Assembly (NCBI GenBank): GCA_000310025.1
Contig: FN648905.1
Coordinates: forward strand, 614,317 to 678,316
Length of the DNA stretch: 64,000 nucleotides
Direction of reading: 5' to 3'
From: Ectocarpus siliculosus
Lineage: Eukaryota > Sar > Phaeophyceae > Ectocarpales > Ectocarpaceae
This document shows positions 12,389 to 27,300 of this stretch, piece after piece. The notes beneath the pieces are model-generated. The model saw only the letters and a program-made list of their open reading frames with translations, was not told the DNA's origin and made no database searches. A program made the position numbers and the translations under genes. How positions within the stretch are numbered: position 1 is the first letter of the stretch; each line of letters opens with the position of its first letter.

Positions 12389-15300
12389 ATGAGTGCCAGT
12401 ACAGGAACACCGGCCAGTCAAGGTCGCACCTTCGCGTCGCTCATGAATGAGCAATACAAAATAACGAAACGGCTCGGCGGCGGGAGGTGAGGAAGAGGCC
12501 ACATTGTATGTTTCAGAAGGACTCCAGAGGAGGTACCCTGTCCGTGCTACACTCGTCTCGTTTTGGCGGGGGAAAGGAGCCCGCTCGCTCATGGTTGTAG
12601 CAGTTCGGCGGTCGTCAACAAAAAACAAGTGTTGTACAATGCATACAAATTTGGTTGAGCCGCATTTGAGCCGCATGGTCTACGTACGTGTAGGACCAAC
12701 AGCAATATTTAGATCCAGCACGTTGTCAAGAGACACTGCGACGCGTTCCTGTAAGGTAGTTTACAACACACGAGATAACGGATGGTTTCTCCTCGACGTT
12801 GATAGACTAGACTGCAGACTGCAGGAGAGATGTCCTGTGAAATATTTGTACCTCTGCTGGCATCACTGATAAATATTCAGTGTATTATCGGCTTAAAACC
12901 AGGGTGTGGATAGTTTCCTGTTACCTGTAACAATGGCCTCTTGGTTCTGTTTTGTACTACAGTATTCTATCGCATATCGAATCCCCATAGCAGTGAAAAG
13001 CAAGCTGAAAAGCTCTCGTGAGTACCAAACTTCGACTTTAGACCGTCGACGAGGGAAAGGGACGGCTGGACTCATCTCGCGATACTAGATAGGGAGGGGT
13101 AACGAGCCCCGGGGTCGGCTCAATACCTGCAGTAAAGAACAGGTATCTATCTGCGATGGTGCTGTGTGCTGTGACTTCCTCCGCACTTCAACATATATAT
13201 CCGGAATATATTGAGCGGATCTTCAAGATTACGCATCCGCTCCCACTGGTGTCAATTGCTACACCAACGAAAGGCGGAGGAACACACGCACACGACATGA
13301 CACGCGATGCTACAGCAGTACCGCCAAACGATCGGCACCTAACAGCACTCCCGCAACATCAAAAATGAACAATATTGGCAACACGAGAACACCTCTAGAT
13401 AGAACCCATCGGGCAGCATTTCCAATTATTTCGAAACAAAAACCAGCCCGTTCTGTCGCAGACCGTTTGTTGTCAACACCTCAGCCTCTCTGCTCATGTT
13501 TCGCCTTCGCTGGAGGCCGTGTTCGTTTGCTTCCCTTATCCCCCGCCCTAGTGTTGGCCAGCGAAATATGCCATCCCTTTATCGTTCTGAGTCCCACGTG
13601 GCGACTGTGTCAACAGCACCAACCGCCTGAACTTTACTCTCCGCTGCTGTTGTTGTTGCTGCTGCTGTAGGCAAGACATCCCTATCATTTTCTTCCAACG
13701 GCCAACCATAGAACCGCCACGACTCTCCCTGTTATTTAGCCAGAGAGCGGGCACATCAGGTCCGCTTTCAGCTGTGCGTTACCTATGGAAGGGATGGGAC
13801 CACGGCGGGTGGGTTCTGTGGATGTGAGACTTCTCAGGGTGTTTCTTCTCCTGGCTTTTGAATCGCGCGCGCGTCAGATCTCCGCTTTTGCGTTCCCCCT
13901 TTTCGTAGAGAAAATCAGGGGACAGGGAGCAAAATCTCCTACGATTTTTGGGTACATATGGCGGTGAAGGCCGGAGCACGACCAAACCGGTGTGGACAAG
14001 AGGCCGCTATTTTTCTTCTTCCGCAGAAGCGAACAAATCGTCAATCGGTGCCCTAGATCTCGTTCTGGTCCCAAAGGTGTGCTATTCGGGCTTCCCGGAA
14101 ATCAAGTTTTGGGCCCCTGCATCGTTCGGCGGATATGCCGATATATAGAGCCTTTTTTCCCTCCTGGGGATGAAGGGAAAAACAGTCGCACTTCGCGCTC
14201 CTCGGCTCATTACTAGACTGGCCGGGGGCGGGGTAATAGTGTTTTTGGGTTGGAAAAACAGTACCTGCAGTAGGGTCGTGCGTTTAGAGGGCAGGGGGGG
14301 GGGGGTCGTACTCATGTGTTGCTTGCCGTAGTCATTTGACCATTGACCACGCGTCCCTTTCGAGACGGAGCACCGTTCCTACCCCTACTAGAGACACCAC
14401 CAACATTACCACCAACATTTGGGAGCTCTTTACGTTTCTGTCACAAATTCCATAAAAATTTCTTGCACATCTTATCTCCGTCCTCTAGGGCCTCTTGTGC
14501 CCACCATTTATCCCCAATTATCGCGATCGTTTTTTCGCTGTTGTCTAATTCACCGAACTTGTCCATGTCACACCCTCTCTGTCTCATTTCCTCCTCGAGA
14601 TCCCCTCTTTCCTTCCTGTACAACTCACACTCCCCAACTATGTGGGGTCTACTCTCCTCCGATTTGCCACATGGACATGTGTGTCTATCCTCCTCTTCCT
14701 CTCTCCTACGGCTGGTATACCTCTTCCTCCGTTCTGGCAAGTCCAGATCGCCTACTCGAAATTTGCAATTTCAGCTTTTTCGCGTAGTCCATGGGGCCGT
14801 CCAAGTACGTCTTCATCATCATGAGCTAGAGATAGGGGGGGTGTTATTCACCATCACCTTGCAGCGCAGAAAAAAAATACTCCCTCTGTTCCTCCTTCTA
14901 GGTCGAGCGTTCTTCTGGCAAAACACAACAAAGTGTGATGGATGACCAGACTAGCACGGAAGGCACACGTCACCCTAGACCCTCGAACACAAGTATACAG
15001 TGGTTTACAGCAAACATGCATCATCAATGGTGGTGTCTAAGCAGCGTGTTGGTGTGCCTCTCTCTGTCCTCTCTCTCGCTCGCTGATGACAACAAGCAAG
15101 CGCTGGTGGTCAAAACGAACGCTGATGGTGGTCAAAACGCACACCACCAACACAACCAAACGCTTTATTTCTCTTCTCTCGCTTCCTCAACCGATGGCTA
15201 ACAGCAGCATAGGGCACACCCTCCCGCCTCGCTCTCCCGGTGGTGTGTGTGTGTCTCCCGCCCCCCTTGCCCATGTTCCTAGTATTCGCAAAAGTATCCG

Positions 15301-18300
15301 CCACGAGCTGTGTCCATGCTCCGTCTTGTGTGGTGATTGATACAGACCAGGAGGATGTAGGACGGTCAGAAATTGCGAGCCAGAGAGTCCGGGACAGCCT
15401 GATTTATCCTCCATGTCTAGGTTTTGTTTACCAATGATCCCTCTCACACACCGAAGCAACAGCAATGACAATGGCACCAGCCACTAGCTCTGTGTATGAC
15501 TCCCTTCCCCCGCCAGTGCTGTCTTGCCACTCCCGGCGGTGTTGCGTGTTTTGCTGAGTGATTCCGCTGTTTCTCCTGGTGTGAAGCAGCCGCGTGCGTG
15601 TGGGTGTGAGATCTCCGATTTTTTGTTCCTCCATTACCTCGGCATCTCCCGGGGATAGGGGTGGGTATCTCCTATGGGTTTTGAGTACAAATGCCGGTGA
15701 ATTACGGCCATCTGCTGTCGGAGCACGACCAAGCCGGTGTGGTGAAGAGTGCCCTTTTTTTCTTCTACAAGCCAGCAGATCTTCGAACGGTGTTCTATAG
15801 ACCTGGTTCTGGTCGAAAAGAAGGTATACTCAGGCGGTAGATAGAGCCTGTTTTTCCCCTGCTGGGACGGGGAGAAAAGAACGGTCGCGCCTAGCGCTCG
15901 GGGGGTCATTAAAAACCCGTTGCAACGGACATCGACAGAAAGCCCCTCGATCCGTTGTCGCTGGCAATGGGTATTGATGTATTGATCGAACTCTTTCAGT
16001 CCACTGCCGCCGACAATGGGCATTGATATGCATCGATCTCTCTTGAATACATTGCCGCCGACAATGGATATTGATATTAACCCTCCTAGTACTGGAAGCC
16101 CAATGGGGACACTTTGGGGACACAGCACACAAATTCCTATTTACCGCATCGTATCACCCTAGGCTCCGCTGTGTGAAACGCACGTGAGAACCCTTGGGTT
16201 TATCATGCTTGGCTGAGGTGATATACGCTGTGTGATATGCTATGTGATGGGTCTCCTCGGCCTCTGACTTCGTGTACTGTCAACTTTTCCGAACCCAACT
16301 TCTGGCGTCCTATAGCTTCCTGGTCTGTATCAACCACCACACAAGACGGACCATACACACAGCTCGTGTCGGATACCTTTGTGCTTGAGTGGGTGGCGAG
16401 GGATCATCGGTAAACCAATGTTGCGTCACGGGTGAAAGAGTACCAAAAAGGGTGCTGGCGCCGTGGGCATTTTTCAGCGTGCGGTTGACTCTCGCCACCT
16501 CAGTTTCCGTGCCTCATATCGCCCTGTGGTCTCTATCAGCCGCTTCATAAGACGGACGATACACACGGCTCGCGGGGGACAGCTTTACAGTGCTGCCTCA
16601 CCCTGTGCAGAGAGTATCATCGAAAAACCACATCGGTGCGAAGGTACCTGTATGCGTGACGACCGGCCGTTGCAGAATTTCCTTTGTTTTGATCGGTGAA
16701 AAAAGGATCGACCAGCACCGTAAGAAGCGGGTCATCTTTTTTGTAGATCCTTTTTTGGGTCGTCGCTTTCGTGGAAACAAATATCTCCAAAAAAAGATAT
16801 TGGATAACAAATGGCCTAACCGTTGGCTATCCACCAAATTGAAGCCCCGTCCAATCTACAGCTGGATTGACAAGCGCTGGAATAGCTGTGTGTCGACCAA
16901 TTTTGCCTACCAACGAGAGGTTCGGGCCACACCGCTGCAACCCCCCTACGCGAAAGTATCTTCCACCGCTTTTCGCACGCGCACCAACAAATTGACAACT
17001 TGATGATTGATGATTCTCTCGTTTCCTCGTCGGAACACATCCATCTATGCACCCATTGTACAATAACTCCGATCTCGACCATGCGCGTCGTTGCTTCCCT
17101 GCCCGGGATTAGCCTACCAACAACAGGGTCGGGGCACACATCTGTCACCTGCCCCGCGGAGGCTGCTTGTTCCGCGGCGTTTCGGCGGCTACATTTATTT
17201 TATTCGAGCGAAGCGAGATATCTAATCTGGCCTGCTGTTGTAAGGCCTCGACGCAATATAGCCTACATCAAGAACAAAAAAATGTGCGTGTGGTTGTTCG
17301 CTTTATATAGGTTTTAGACTACAGCACTTGATTTTCAAGGGGGGTCAGCACTTTTTTTTAATTTCGGAGCACACAGCAAATTGCAGCTGCAGAACACAAG
17401 CACAGGCACACACGCAAAGCAGACAGCACACGCACAGCGGGAACAGCGGATAGAACGGCGACAAAACGTCGCGATCTGGTCGTTGTTTGTCCAAACCGAG
17501 ACATTGCATGGTGCCCTCGTCTTCGACTGCTGCTGTTGACGCGCGGGGATTTTTTGTATCACACAAGACAAACACGGACACAGTAGAACAGTAGAATGAG
17601 GACAGCAGCAGCCCCAAGGCCTCCAACGCGCTGATTCCTTCGGTTCGGCAGTCTATATGATCCTCACTCCCAGCGCTGTGCTGCTTCGTGGGTATTGGGG
17701 GCTCGGGTGCTACTCTAGAAGGTGTGTGACAGATGTGTACCACCTCGCCAAACTGCCGCTTGAAGAAATGCGGTGCTTATCCGCCGCTCTATGGTGAGCA
17801 AAGCCAATTTGACCATTCAGCGATAGGAAACGTTTCTTTGCGCCCATTGCTTTTTGACCGATCGGGGAATTTTTGTCACCCATTCGGTTTTTTGTGGGGT
17901 CGATGGGAAAACCCCTCAATAACACGCACTTCCGCCCGTGGCGCGCACGTCTGACGACAGTTACATCTATCAGCTGTCGCTCATTGTAGCTACAGCTACT
18001 CTTATCTTTTGTTGTTTTTTACACAGCATCGAGTCATAGCAACGACTTGAGGTAACAACTAACGTTAAGTTCAACTGAAATTCGTCGTTTGCAACCCCCG
18101 GTGGAAACGAGATACCACCTAAAAAAAAAAAGTAAAATCGTAGAGGACCAGCACGGTTGCCCGACGCAAGGTGCGATACCAATTTAGCTCTTTGTAGCCA
18201 AAATATTCTTCCGCAAAAAAAAGTAAGAAATTGGGAAAGTACGAGACATCCTGCCGACAATGAGAGGTAGGTCTCCAGGTTCACGCTGCGGCTCGAATTC

Positions 18301-21300
18301 CTTTCGGGATGTATGTCATGTGTGGTGTCCGGGCGCCCGACCCCCCCGCTTTTCGTCGGGATCGAAAGGGAGACGCACAACAGCAGAAAGGGTGCTTTGT
18401 CTCGTGGCATGCGGCGACTCGTTTGCTTGGTTGTCGCGTGTGGCGAGGGTGTGAACAGGACAATGTGGCCAGGACTGTCAATATTCCGGGCTCTGATGGG
18501 TCGAGGCATCGTAGATCTCGGAGACGCGACTTTCTGCCCTCTCTAGCGCTGCGCGACATCCGTTACGAGAGCGCGCGGCGCAGCGAGAGGGCCCTCGGAA
18601 CGCAGGGCTATCGGTAGATGCAAGTCTCGCGGCGAGGCGAGGTCCAGGGGCGGAGAAACGTCAATAAAACAGCTCCAGACCAACGAGAACATCAGGATTG
18701 GAAATGCTGCAAGCTCGTGTACCCTCAGCCCGCAGGAACTCCGTGTGTCTGTGCTGGAGTATCTATTATTTGTTTTGGGAGCAGGCGACGGTAATCGCGA
18801 AAACAAATTGCGAACACATACTTGTAGCCCGGTTGGGGGAAATTTAAATTTCGAAAAGTTACCACGAATGACACAACGAATTCGACCCATTCAGTGAGTA
18901 TTGCCGTCCTTCGGACGTTCGTATTCGACGACATCACAGCATCACCGATAAGATCTTGGCAATTGCGCACGTACGATACTTGTGATTATTGCTTTCTGCG
19001 ACAGGTACGAACCGTCCAGGTTGACAGGCAGGTGCGGTAGCGGAAAGTAGTTGGGTACATTTGTTTGTCTCAAGATATCATGTTATTATATTCAGCTCAA
19101 TATGACGCTGAAAGAAAGGGTGGTGGGTGAAGACTGTGCACAGCACATCAAGGGCACGAAGCTGGAAAAGACGTTCACCTGTATATGGTACTGTAGTAGT
19201 GTAGAGGCTACAGCAGCACCTTCAAACCACAGTGTTAAGGAGGACCCGATTCGCAGGGTATCCGTCGATTGACTTTTACCAGAATCGGTACACCTTCGCA
19301 TATGGCGTCAGCGGCTGGATACTGGTTCGAGTCTCCTTGGGTGCACGTTTTTTCTCCTGACTTGGACATTTTCCCATGGACACCATGTGTGTCAGTCCTG
19401 AGAACACCTCTTGGAATCGATCCTATAAAGAACCTTGTGACACTTCCATCGAATTACCCGTCCTGGCCACAAGAGGTTCCCAGTTGAGGGTAAATTCTGT
19501 GGGTGGAGAGTGTTAAGGAGGACCCGATTCGCAGGGTATCCGTCGATTGACTTTTACCAGAATCGGTACACCTTCGCAACAGCGTGTCGTTGGCAGTATT
19601 ACGGAAGAAGACAAAAACAAACTTGCAGTTCACGGTGTGAACGCAATGCATGTGATGTTCGAAAACTCAAAGCTCTAGCGAAATTGCTTTTGATAAAAAG
19701 CTGTGGCGTACAACAACAAACAAACGATACAAAAACAAACCCTGTCCAAATTCCTTCCCTCGGCAGCAGACCTACCTGTACTTTTGCAACCTTGCCTCAG
19801 GCTATGTATTATGCAGACCAACAAAGAATTCCACAAAAAGGTCAGGCTTTCACTCTCTATACCGACTAACTTCTGACTAACTCCCAGGAAATATTCCACT
19901 AAATGCTTGTGGTATCCACGAAATGTGCAAACAGTCGTGGGCCCGGTTTAGCGGTTCCCTGTTTAGCGGGATGCCCTGAATAGCGGTTATAAAATTTCGT
20001 GACACGGCTGCACGCCGGTTTAGCGGTTATAACCGCTAAACCGGTCGTGCCCTCAATAGCGGTTATTGGACATGTTTGCAGCCACCAATAGCGACTATCG
20101 GTTCAATTTTTGCGGGGACCTGCATGTAGTGCGCGCTTCGCTTGCACATTCTCACAGCACAGCGACTTGGTCAGCCTGTTAGCTGGTCGATGCTCATAAT
20201 AAAAAGGACACATCGAGAGACACACACACATACACCAAACGACGCAGGGTCAGAGAAGAATCGCCGAAAAATAGCTGAAGAATCGACGATGAGAGTGATG
20301 GTGGTGAAAGCAAGGAGGATGATGGTGAAAACACTCCAAGACGAACCCGAGTGCAAGGTGGCAGTTACCTACCGTGTCTGCCCTTACTCCGGGGAATAGC
20401 TTTTACCTGCCCCATGCCGCCCCCTCACGAGGTCCCAGTTAATGACATATAGAAGTGTTTTGTGTTTTCAACCGCGCTGAGACTGACGACGACGTCTTTT
20501 CATTGGTCAGCCAGTTAGCGCGGTCGATGCTAATAATAAAGACACACACCATGCGGCGCGTGGATGGAGAACTGTGCAAGCTTCTAGATGCGGCACGAGT
20601 CCAAGCGGCGCGCATGATTGTAAAGGTTGCTGTGGTGGCCGCATACACGGCATGTGTGTGGGGAGGTGGAGGTTCCGGATGAGCACGAGATGCAACCGGC
20701 GTACAATCAAGAAGACGCAGAGTTCCCCTCACTTCTCAACTTCGCCCAAGCGCCAAGAGGTGTTAGGTGGCTTTCTAGCACCAGGCGCGAGGAAAGAAAC
20801 AACTCGCGCTGCAGCTACACGACAACAGCCCCACACGCGGCTCTACGTTGGCTAGAATCTCGAGGTTTTGAAGCTTCTTGACCAGAAGGTAGCGCACGCA
20901 GAAATAGTGCGCACAGGAAGAGATCGCCGAAGCTTTGCGTAAAAGGGCGCGAATGACGAGGTTGTTGAAAGTTGTCCGGTATGTACATGGAGGGGGGCCT
21001 AACCCCTCCGACGACGACACGACGACCTAGAGCTAGGGCTAGATACCACCGCACAATTGGACGGAGCGAAGGGCAGGGGGGTGATGTCGCCGCCACCACA
21101 CTCGGAGGTATCATCGGATTTTGGCCAGCGTGGAGAGCGCGGAGTCGTGTGGCGTAAGCGAAGCAGCACACTATTTCGCAAGGAAAAAATGGCGTTCCTC
21201 GCAGCGCACACCGCTCCTCCAGCGCGCAAGGCAGATACCAGAGAGATTGCTTTGGGTGAAGAATGATCGATACGCAACACATGGCAGAAATGAGATGCTC

Positions 21301-24300
21301 AAGCACGTGGTTGATTGCCATTGCGTTGTCACAAGTTTGTCTCATCACCTACTTCACTTCGTTAGAGACGCGAACGATTTTCCAGTCATGATGAGGGGCA
21401 TACAGTCCGGAAGGGAGAATGATCTTCGTGCTTCGGCGAATTTAAATGCATCATTAATGAATGTGCTAGCGGCGTTGTCCTTCATTGGCTCGTTACTTCT
21501 TCGTCTGCACCTTCGTATGACTGCTGCAATGATACGCATGGCCCTATCAATATCAACTCTCCGCGCTGTTATTGTAGGGCAAAAATGGGCTTTTTCCCGG
21601 TTTAGCGGTTCATGACCGCTATTAAGCCTCCTGGTTTAGCGGATAATGACCGCTAAAGTGGTTTAGCGGCGATGCCCTGAATAGCGGTTATAAAAATTCG
21701 TGACACTATGGACCGCTAAACCGGGTCCACGACTGTAGTGGTATGACGACTAAAACTTTATCTATTTGTGTATATCTACCGTTCACCTGTGAAAGACAGG
21801 CGGGTATTATGTACTTGTAGTGGCACACCGCACAACAACGTGCGTAAACTCTCTACCGTTCACCTGTATACGGTAGAGTGTATAGGCTACGGCAGCATCT
21901 ACTGTACAGCGTCGTTGACAGTATTACACAGAAGACAAACAAACTTGCAGTTTTCCGTGAGATGTGCATGCATGTTTGAGAACTTAAAGCGCACCCGTGT
22001 CGTGACGTATTTCTTGATTATTAATGTATCGGGAAATATGTACATATAAGATTGGGTCATTTTTGGTGTTTCGGCATTTCTTTCTCTCGCGACAGTGAGT
22101 CTTTTCTCGCGCTTCCTTCTCAATGGCACGCAGAAGGCTCGTCGGCACATTAACGCTCATGCGCGGAGCTCGGCAGGCCTCCGTGGGGTGTGTGGTTGAC
22201 GGTCAAAGTCGCAAAAACTGGCTCTATATCCCGGGGACACGTTCCGCGCAGACAAAGCCTGGCGAACCACTTCTTCTGAAACCCATCAATAACGACAGAA
22301 AGGAAATGGCCCGCCCGCACGTTTCGAACAGGTTTGTCTCTGCCAACGACAACTAACCGGATAATAAACCTAATCATACGCCCCCACAATGAATCCCTCT
22401 TGCTTCTTCAAAGCTGGCGCCATCACCTCGGTTGGTGGTATCTCGGGCTGAAAACCAGGTGTTGTCCGGTTTTAGCAGCCTCTTATGCATATGTAGCGAG
22501 CAAGAATATAATTTAGAAATTTCGCCGCTTGCCTGATGTTCATCTCTATCATTCATCATTCGCTGATTCAACCTCGCCGTGACTCTTCGTGTTATCGCAC
22601 GCGATGTCCAACAACACCTACCTATCTTTGCTCTTCTACACTTCGCAGCGGGCCCAGCGAGACGCTGCTCGCTGCTGTAGACAAGTCTGAGCGCATGCAC
22701 CCAGAGTGTGGATCAAGTTTGTGTGCATTTGTTGTGTTGTTTCGATATTGTATCGTCTGCCCGATGTTGGAAATTCCTTATTGACTTGAAAATGTATGCA
22801 TTAACTAAATCCGGCTTTGTGTTTTTTGCGTTGTTTCTCTCACATTAGCTCTATAGTCCACAAAAATGGGGAGCCCGTGATCGCAAAACCCGGCACATAC
22901 GACGCCGCGGGGAAACAAAACAAGAATAGAGTACAAACCACTCGGAAAAAGAAAACAAAATGATAGAAAGAAAAGAACAGCTACCGCACCGACCAGTCGA
23001 GAAAAGGGGCCCTACGAAACCGATCAAAATAAAGGCAAAAATAATAGGGAAAAAGGAGCGCTTCCCACACCGCCTAAAAAAAATCAAAGGGTACCGTACC
23101 AGCATCAGGCACTACCCACCAGGGCATGGGGGTAATGGGGGCAACAGAAAAAAGAGGCGGCAGATGGGCAGACAGCCATTTATATAAAAGCAAAGGCAAC
23201 GGCAAAAGGGAGATCAAGGTACCTAACAAGGCAGAGTAGGCAGGGAGGACATGAAAAAATGAAACACAGCACTGAGGCCGAAGGCAATACAAAGGACATA
23301 CAGGAGTATAGCATACAGCAGCAGGGAGGGGAACAGGGTGCAACATCAGCCGGGTACATAGTTCGCCACAAGTGCTGCCTCGGCCGCCCTACTCGCTTCT
23401 ACATCAGCAGCACCCGGTCGCCGTTTCTTCCCCCCCACCGCCGCTTCCCCGACTCTCTTTCTTTTCGGTCCCGAGATGGCCGTACTCCCTGCTTCTGCTT
23501 CCCTCGCGCGCTGGCGCTTCGCGGACGCTTCCGCCTCCTGTCTGTGCCATTTCCTCATGAACCATGCCACCCCGTCCTCGACCTTGTTGTACCACGCCTC
23601 CGGGTCCTTGGCGCTCTCTTTCCATTTCCCCCCTTCCTTTTCGTCTCCCATGTTGAACGCCACGAGGTCCTCTCCTAGACGAGACACCCAGTCGCTCTCC
23701 TGCCCGCCCCGGTATCCCAAGCCCCCCGCCATCGCTCCTACCAGCATCCGCTTGGGGAGGCGGTTGTCCTCCATGCGCATAACGAAGCCCGCGAAACACA
23801 GTCTCCGTTTGCGCACGGTGGCCTCGATGGTTTCCTCGCAGCCGGCCTGGATGAGGGCCTGGGCATAGGACAGGGGGCGGTCTGAGCGTTTCCGCTTGCT
23901 CCAGCCGATGCACCGTGTCAGGAACTGGCGGTGGGTCCCATTGAGCTTCGTGTAGTGCTCCGCTGTTAGGCTCCACGAGGCGCACCCGTATAGGAGAGTC
24001 TCCACCACTTCAGCCTGGAGTAGCCGGATCTTGAGCTGACGGTCGGCCCGTCGCCTGTCGTACATCGAAGCACTGTTCCGGCGGTGTATAGGTCCCCGGT
24101 TTGACAGCTGAACGGCTGTGTAGGTTCTGTAATTTCAATCTGTATCCACAAGTCGCTTCCTCTGTGTACCCCCACCGCTCACCACGCCGTCGGCTTTCTG
24201 TGTAGATTTTTCTGAACTACTCAAAGGTTTGCGTCTCTGTGTACCCCTACCGCTCCGGTCTCAGGGCGTGTACTAACGTCCATTTTCTACGTCCATTTTC

Positions 24301-27300
24301 TGGACATGGAACAGGGAACACGGAACTCGGAATTATTGCCTGATTGGCCAGCCACACAAAATAACTTTGCTGGAAACAAGAAATGCCACACACGTTCCCT
24401 GTTTGAGGTAGTTACGCCGCACCATAATTTTAACTCCCGAGGGAGTTAATATTAGCCAAAAGACCGTAGGGAACGTGGAACACGGGCTCTTCGGTGGCAA
24501 CTCAGGACGTGGTGGGATGTATCGGGCATGCGGCTGCAACAGGTGCTGCATGCTACCGGTTCAGGCCGGTTAGGCATTGCCACCATTGTCAGGTGTCTCG
24601 CATGCGAAAAAACGGCGGCGGAGGCGCGTGAAGCAGTTTTATGGGGGAACAATAAGTGTCAATGAGATGGCAAGCTGCCATGGACCACAACTCAACAAAG
24701 CATGCCTTCCAGAGCACTGTCGAGGGTGCGGATTGCATGGCGAGCACCGCCTGTTTTAGCCGATGCGTAGCACATGTGTTTGATGTGCGATCGTCAACAG
24801 CTTCCTTCAAAACCTATACCACCTCCTCCCTCCTCTACCCCCCACTCGTCTTTGTGCGTCCATTGGTTATATTGGTTGCCTTCGAGTACCTGCGGGCCGC
24901 AAGCGCGCGCTGAAACGTTCCGTGGTCTTGGAAATGTGTTGTACGTTAGGACACAACCACACGGAACAGGGAACAGGGAATTCCGAGTTCTCTGTTCCCT
25001 GTTCCCTGTCCAGCAAAGGGACGTTAAGACACGCCCTCATATATGCATACGTCGTGAAATGAATATATTTGACTCTAAGTGCCCTTGCGTGCAGGCAGAG
25101 AGGCGAAAGTAAAACATACCAATACAAATTTATGTAGTGAAAACAGGCGTACGTGTATGTATGTGCCACAGCCCGTACGTGTATTATCTGCCACAGCGGT
25201 GCGTTCGACGGGCCAGAGAATACCAAAAGCAGGCGGGAATCAGAACGGTTACAAAACTTGCCGGCATGCGAGGGTTATGTATCTGCCCATCCAAAATAAA
25301 ACACAGCCTATTCGAGCAATGCGCATCATGTGGTCTTGCGTCGCCCGCAGGAGGCTTGACACCCACGTCCAGAAGGGAGAGCTTGAATATATATGTTTAT
25401 GCAAGGTTCCCCTGCGGGATTTAGGTGTCTTCCCTGCCGGGGGCGACGTAAGAGGACATAGCCAATCAATGTCATCGCGGGCGCATGGTTGCTCAACGCC
25501 ATGACGTTCGGTAGTGCCGGGTTTGAGTGCAACCTTCATAATTTGCCTGGAATTTGCATCATCATGTGCGGGGGTATTTGTTTTTTCCCGCCGAGACGTT
25601 TCGGTTGTTGAGCGCGAGTGTGTGCTTTTAGGCTAGTAGCGTCTTTGCTGCAGGTCCTACTGCTGTAAACCACTGCGTTTGATCACTGACCCTTCTCGCG
25701 TGATCGTGTTTCCCATGTACATACGGTCTGTGGGACTATTTCACCAACAACGGATCAAAGGGACGCTTAACTTGCCCAAGAACGGTCTCAGACATAGACT
25801 GCGTACCACATATTTGAATTTTTCGATTTTTCGGAATTGAAACATTAATTACCGCTGCCAGAGATGTGCGAGGGGACTTCTGTGTCGCGTGGTATGTTCT
25901 CATGAACAACATCAATCAAGAGCCTTTTGGTCCCCTCTGCGGCCATGAAAAACCGCTGTTTCCATCTGTGGTTGACAGCTCGCTGTGCTGTGTTTGCGCG
26001 GTACACGGTGGACTGCACAAGAAAGAAAACTTCTGTGCTAGTTGGCTGGTTGAAGAAAAAAACACGCCCCGTCGCCATTTACCGAATTCCAACGGATACC
26101 AAAGCTGTTAAATGTTCGTCGGGGTATTTGTTCCCGTTGGTTCAGTTGCAGTGTACCATTTGTGTTGAACTCCAGCGCCCAACTGGTCTTTCAATGTCGT
26201 TCCTCCAATGTTCTCAACAGACGAACAACGCGCAAAACTCATCATGGAAAAAGACACGCGCAACTAAACAAAACAGACCGCCAAAGCAAAACACGAAAAC
26301 ACCCCGCAATGCACATCCTGTCTCTTTTTGACTCTAAGAACACTTCCGAAAAAAATCGCGTACGAGCACATGATTACATGATTACCTGCGTATGGCGTGC
26401 GACATCGCGCGAGGGTACGCATGCTCTTGTAGCGTGCGACAGCTAGCCGCGTTGTCGCTCCGATGATGTTGCTATAGTATACTATCCTTGTATTTGCACC
26501 AGTTGTTGTGTGGTGGGTGTGTACACAACAAACAGCAGCTGTGTGGGCGCGTGGGGGCGTAGGCGCTTGGCGCGGGGCGCGGGGCAAAAAAAGTTATGTT
26601 TTTAGTTGTCATCCCGTTAGAGGAGGCTTCTACGGTTCGGATTCCCAACCCCTGAACATAGGGCCAGTCCCAGCGACTTTAGGCGACCCTAACGCGCACC
26701 ACCGGTGTCTTGTGAGAGCCTGCTTTAACGTTTGTTTTTGTCACCTAAGTTGAGGCCCTGCAAAAAGTAAGTTTCGGGGGGGTGTCGGGGGCCAAAGACG
26801 CTGATTGGTCAACAGGAAAAAACACGATGAGGCTTTCTCTGCCCGGAAAAGCGGGGCTTCGATACTGAATGCAGCAAAACACAATTGCAAATTGAATTGT
26901 TTTTTGCTGAATCGAAGTACCCGAGTTGCACTGCGCCCCTTTTGCACCCCCCGTGATGAGGTGAACTCGTGCTGGCGTTACCCCTGGCGGGACTGCATGT
27001 GGCACACTGGCCGTGCGGCACTCACACGCATCGCCCACTGCCCGCTGCTGGGAAATAGCTGTATTGCAATGAATCTGTGAGCGTGCCAACTTTTCGCGCT
27101 GGTTGGGTTGCTGGGGAATTGCTTTCCAATATGTGCGATGTCAAAAGTCAACGGCCGGTTGTGTGCAGCAAGACGGTCCAAACAACAGTTGTAGAGCAAG
27201 CCTGAGGATGAGGGTTGACCGCTGGCACCGCCTGCTGATGCTTAGCTTCGTGTGTGTGCTGATAATTTTTTACGGCTCTCGTGTGGTGCACATGGTCTAC

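Noticed and set aside
19310-19345. tRNA-like ACTGGTTCGAGTCTCC
   Set aside because: A T-arm-like word only; no acceptor stem or anticodon arm around it, and it lies inside the TRIM.
25339-25447. Inverted TCGCCCGCAGG...CCTGCCGGGGGCGA pair
   Set aside because: Short and imperfect (about 25 bp), with no flanking duplication; too weak to call an element.
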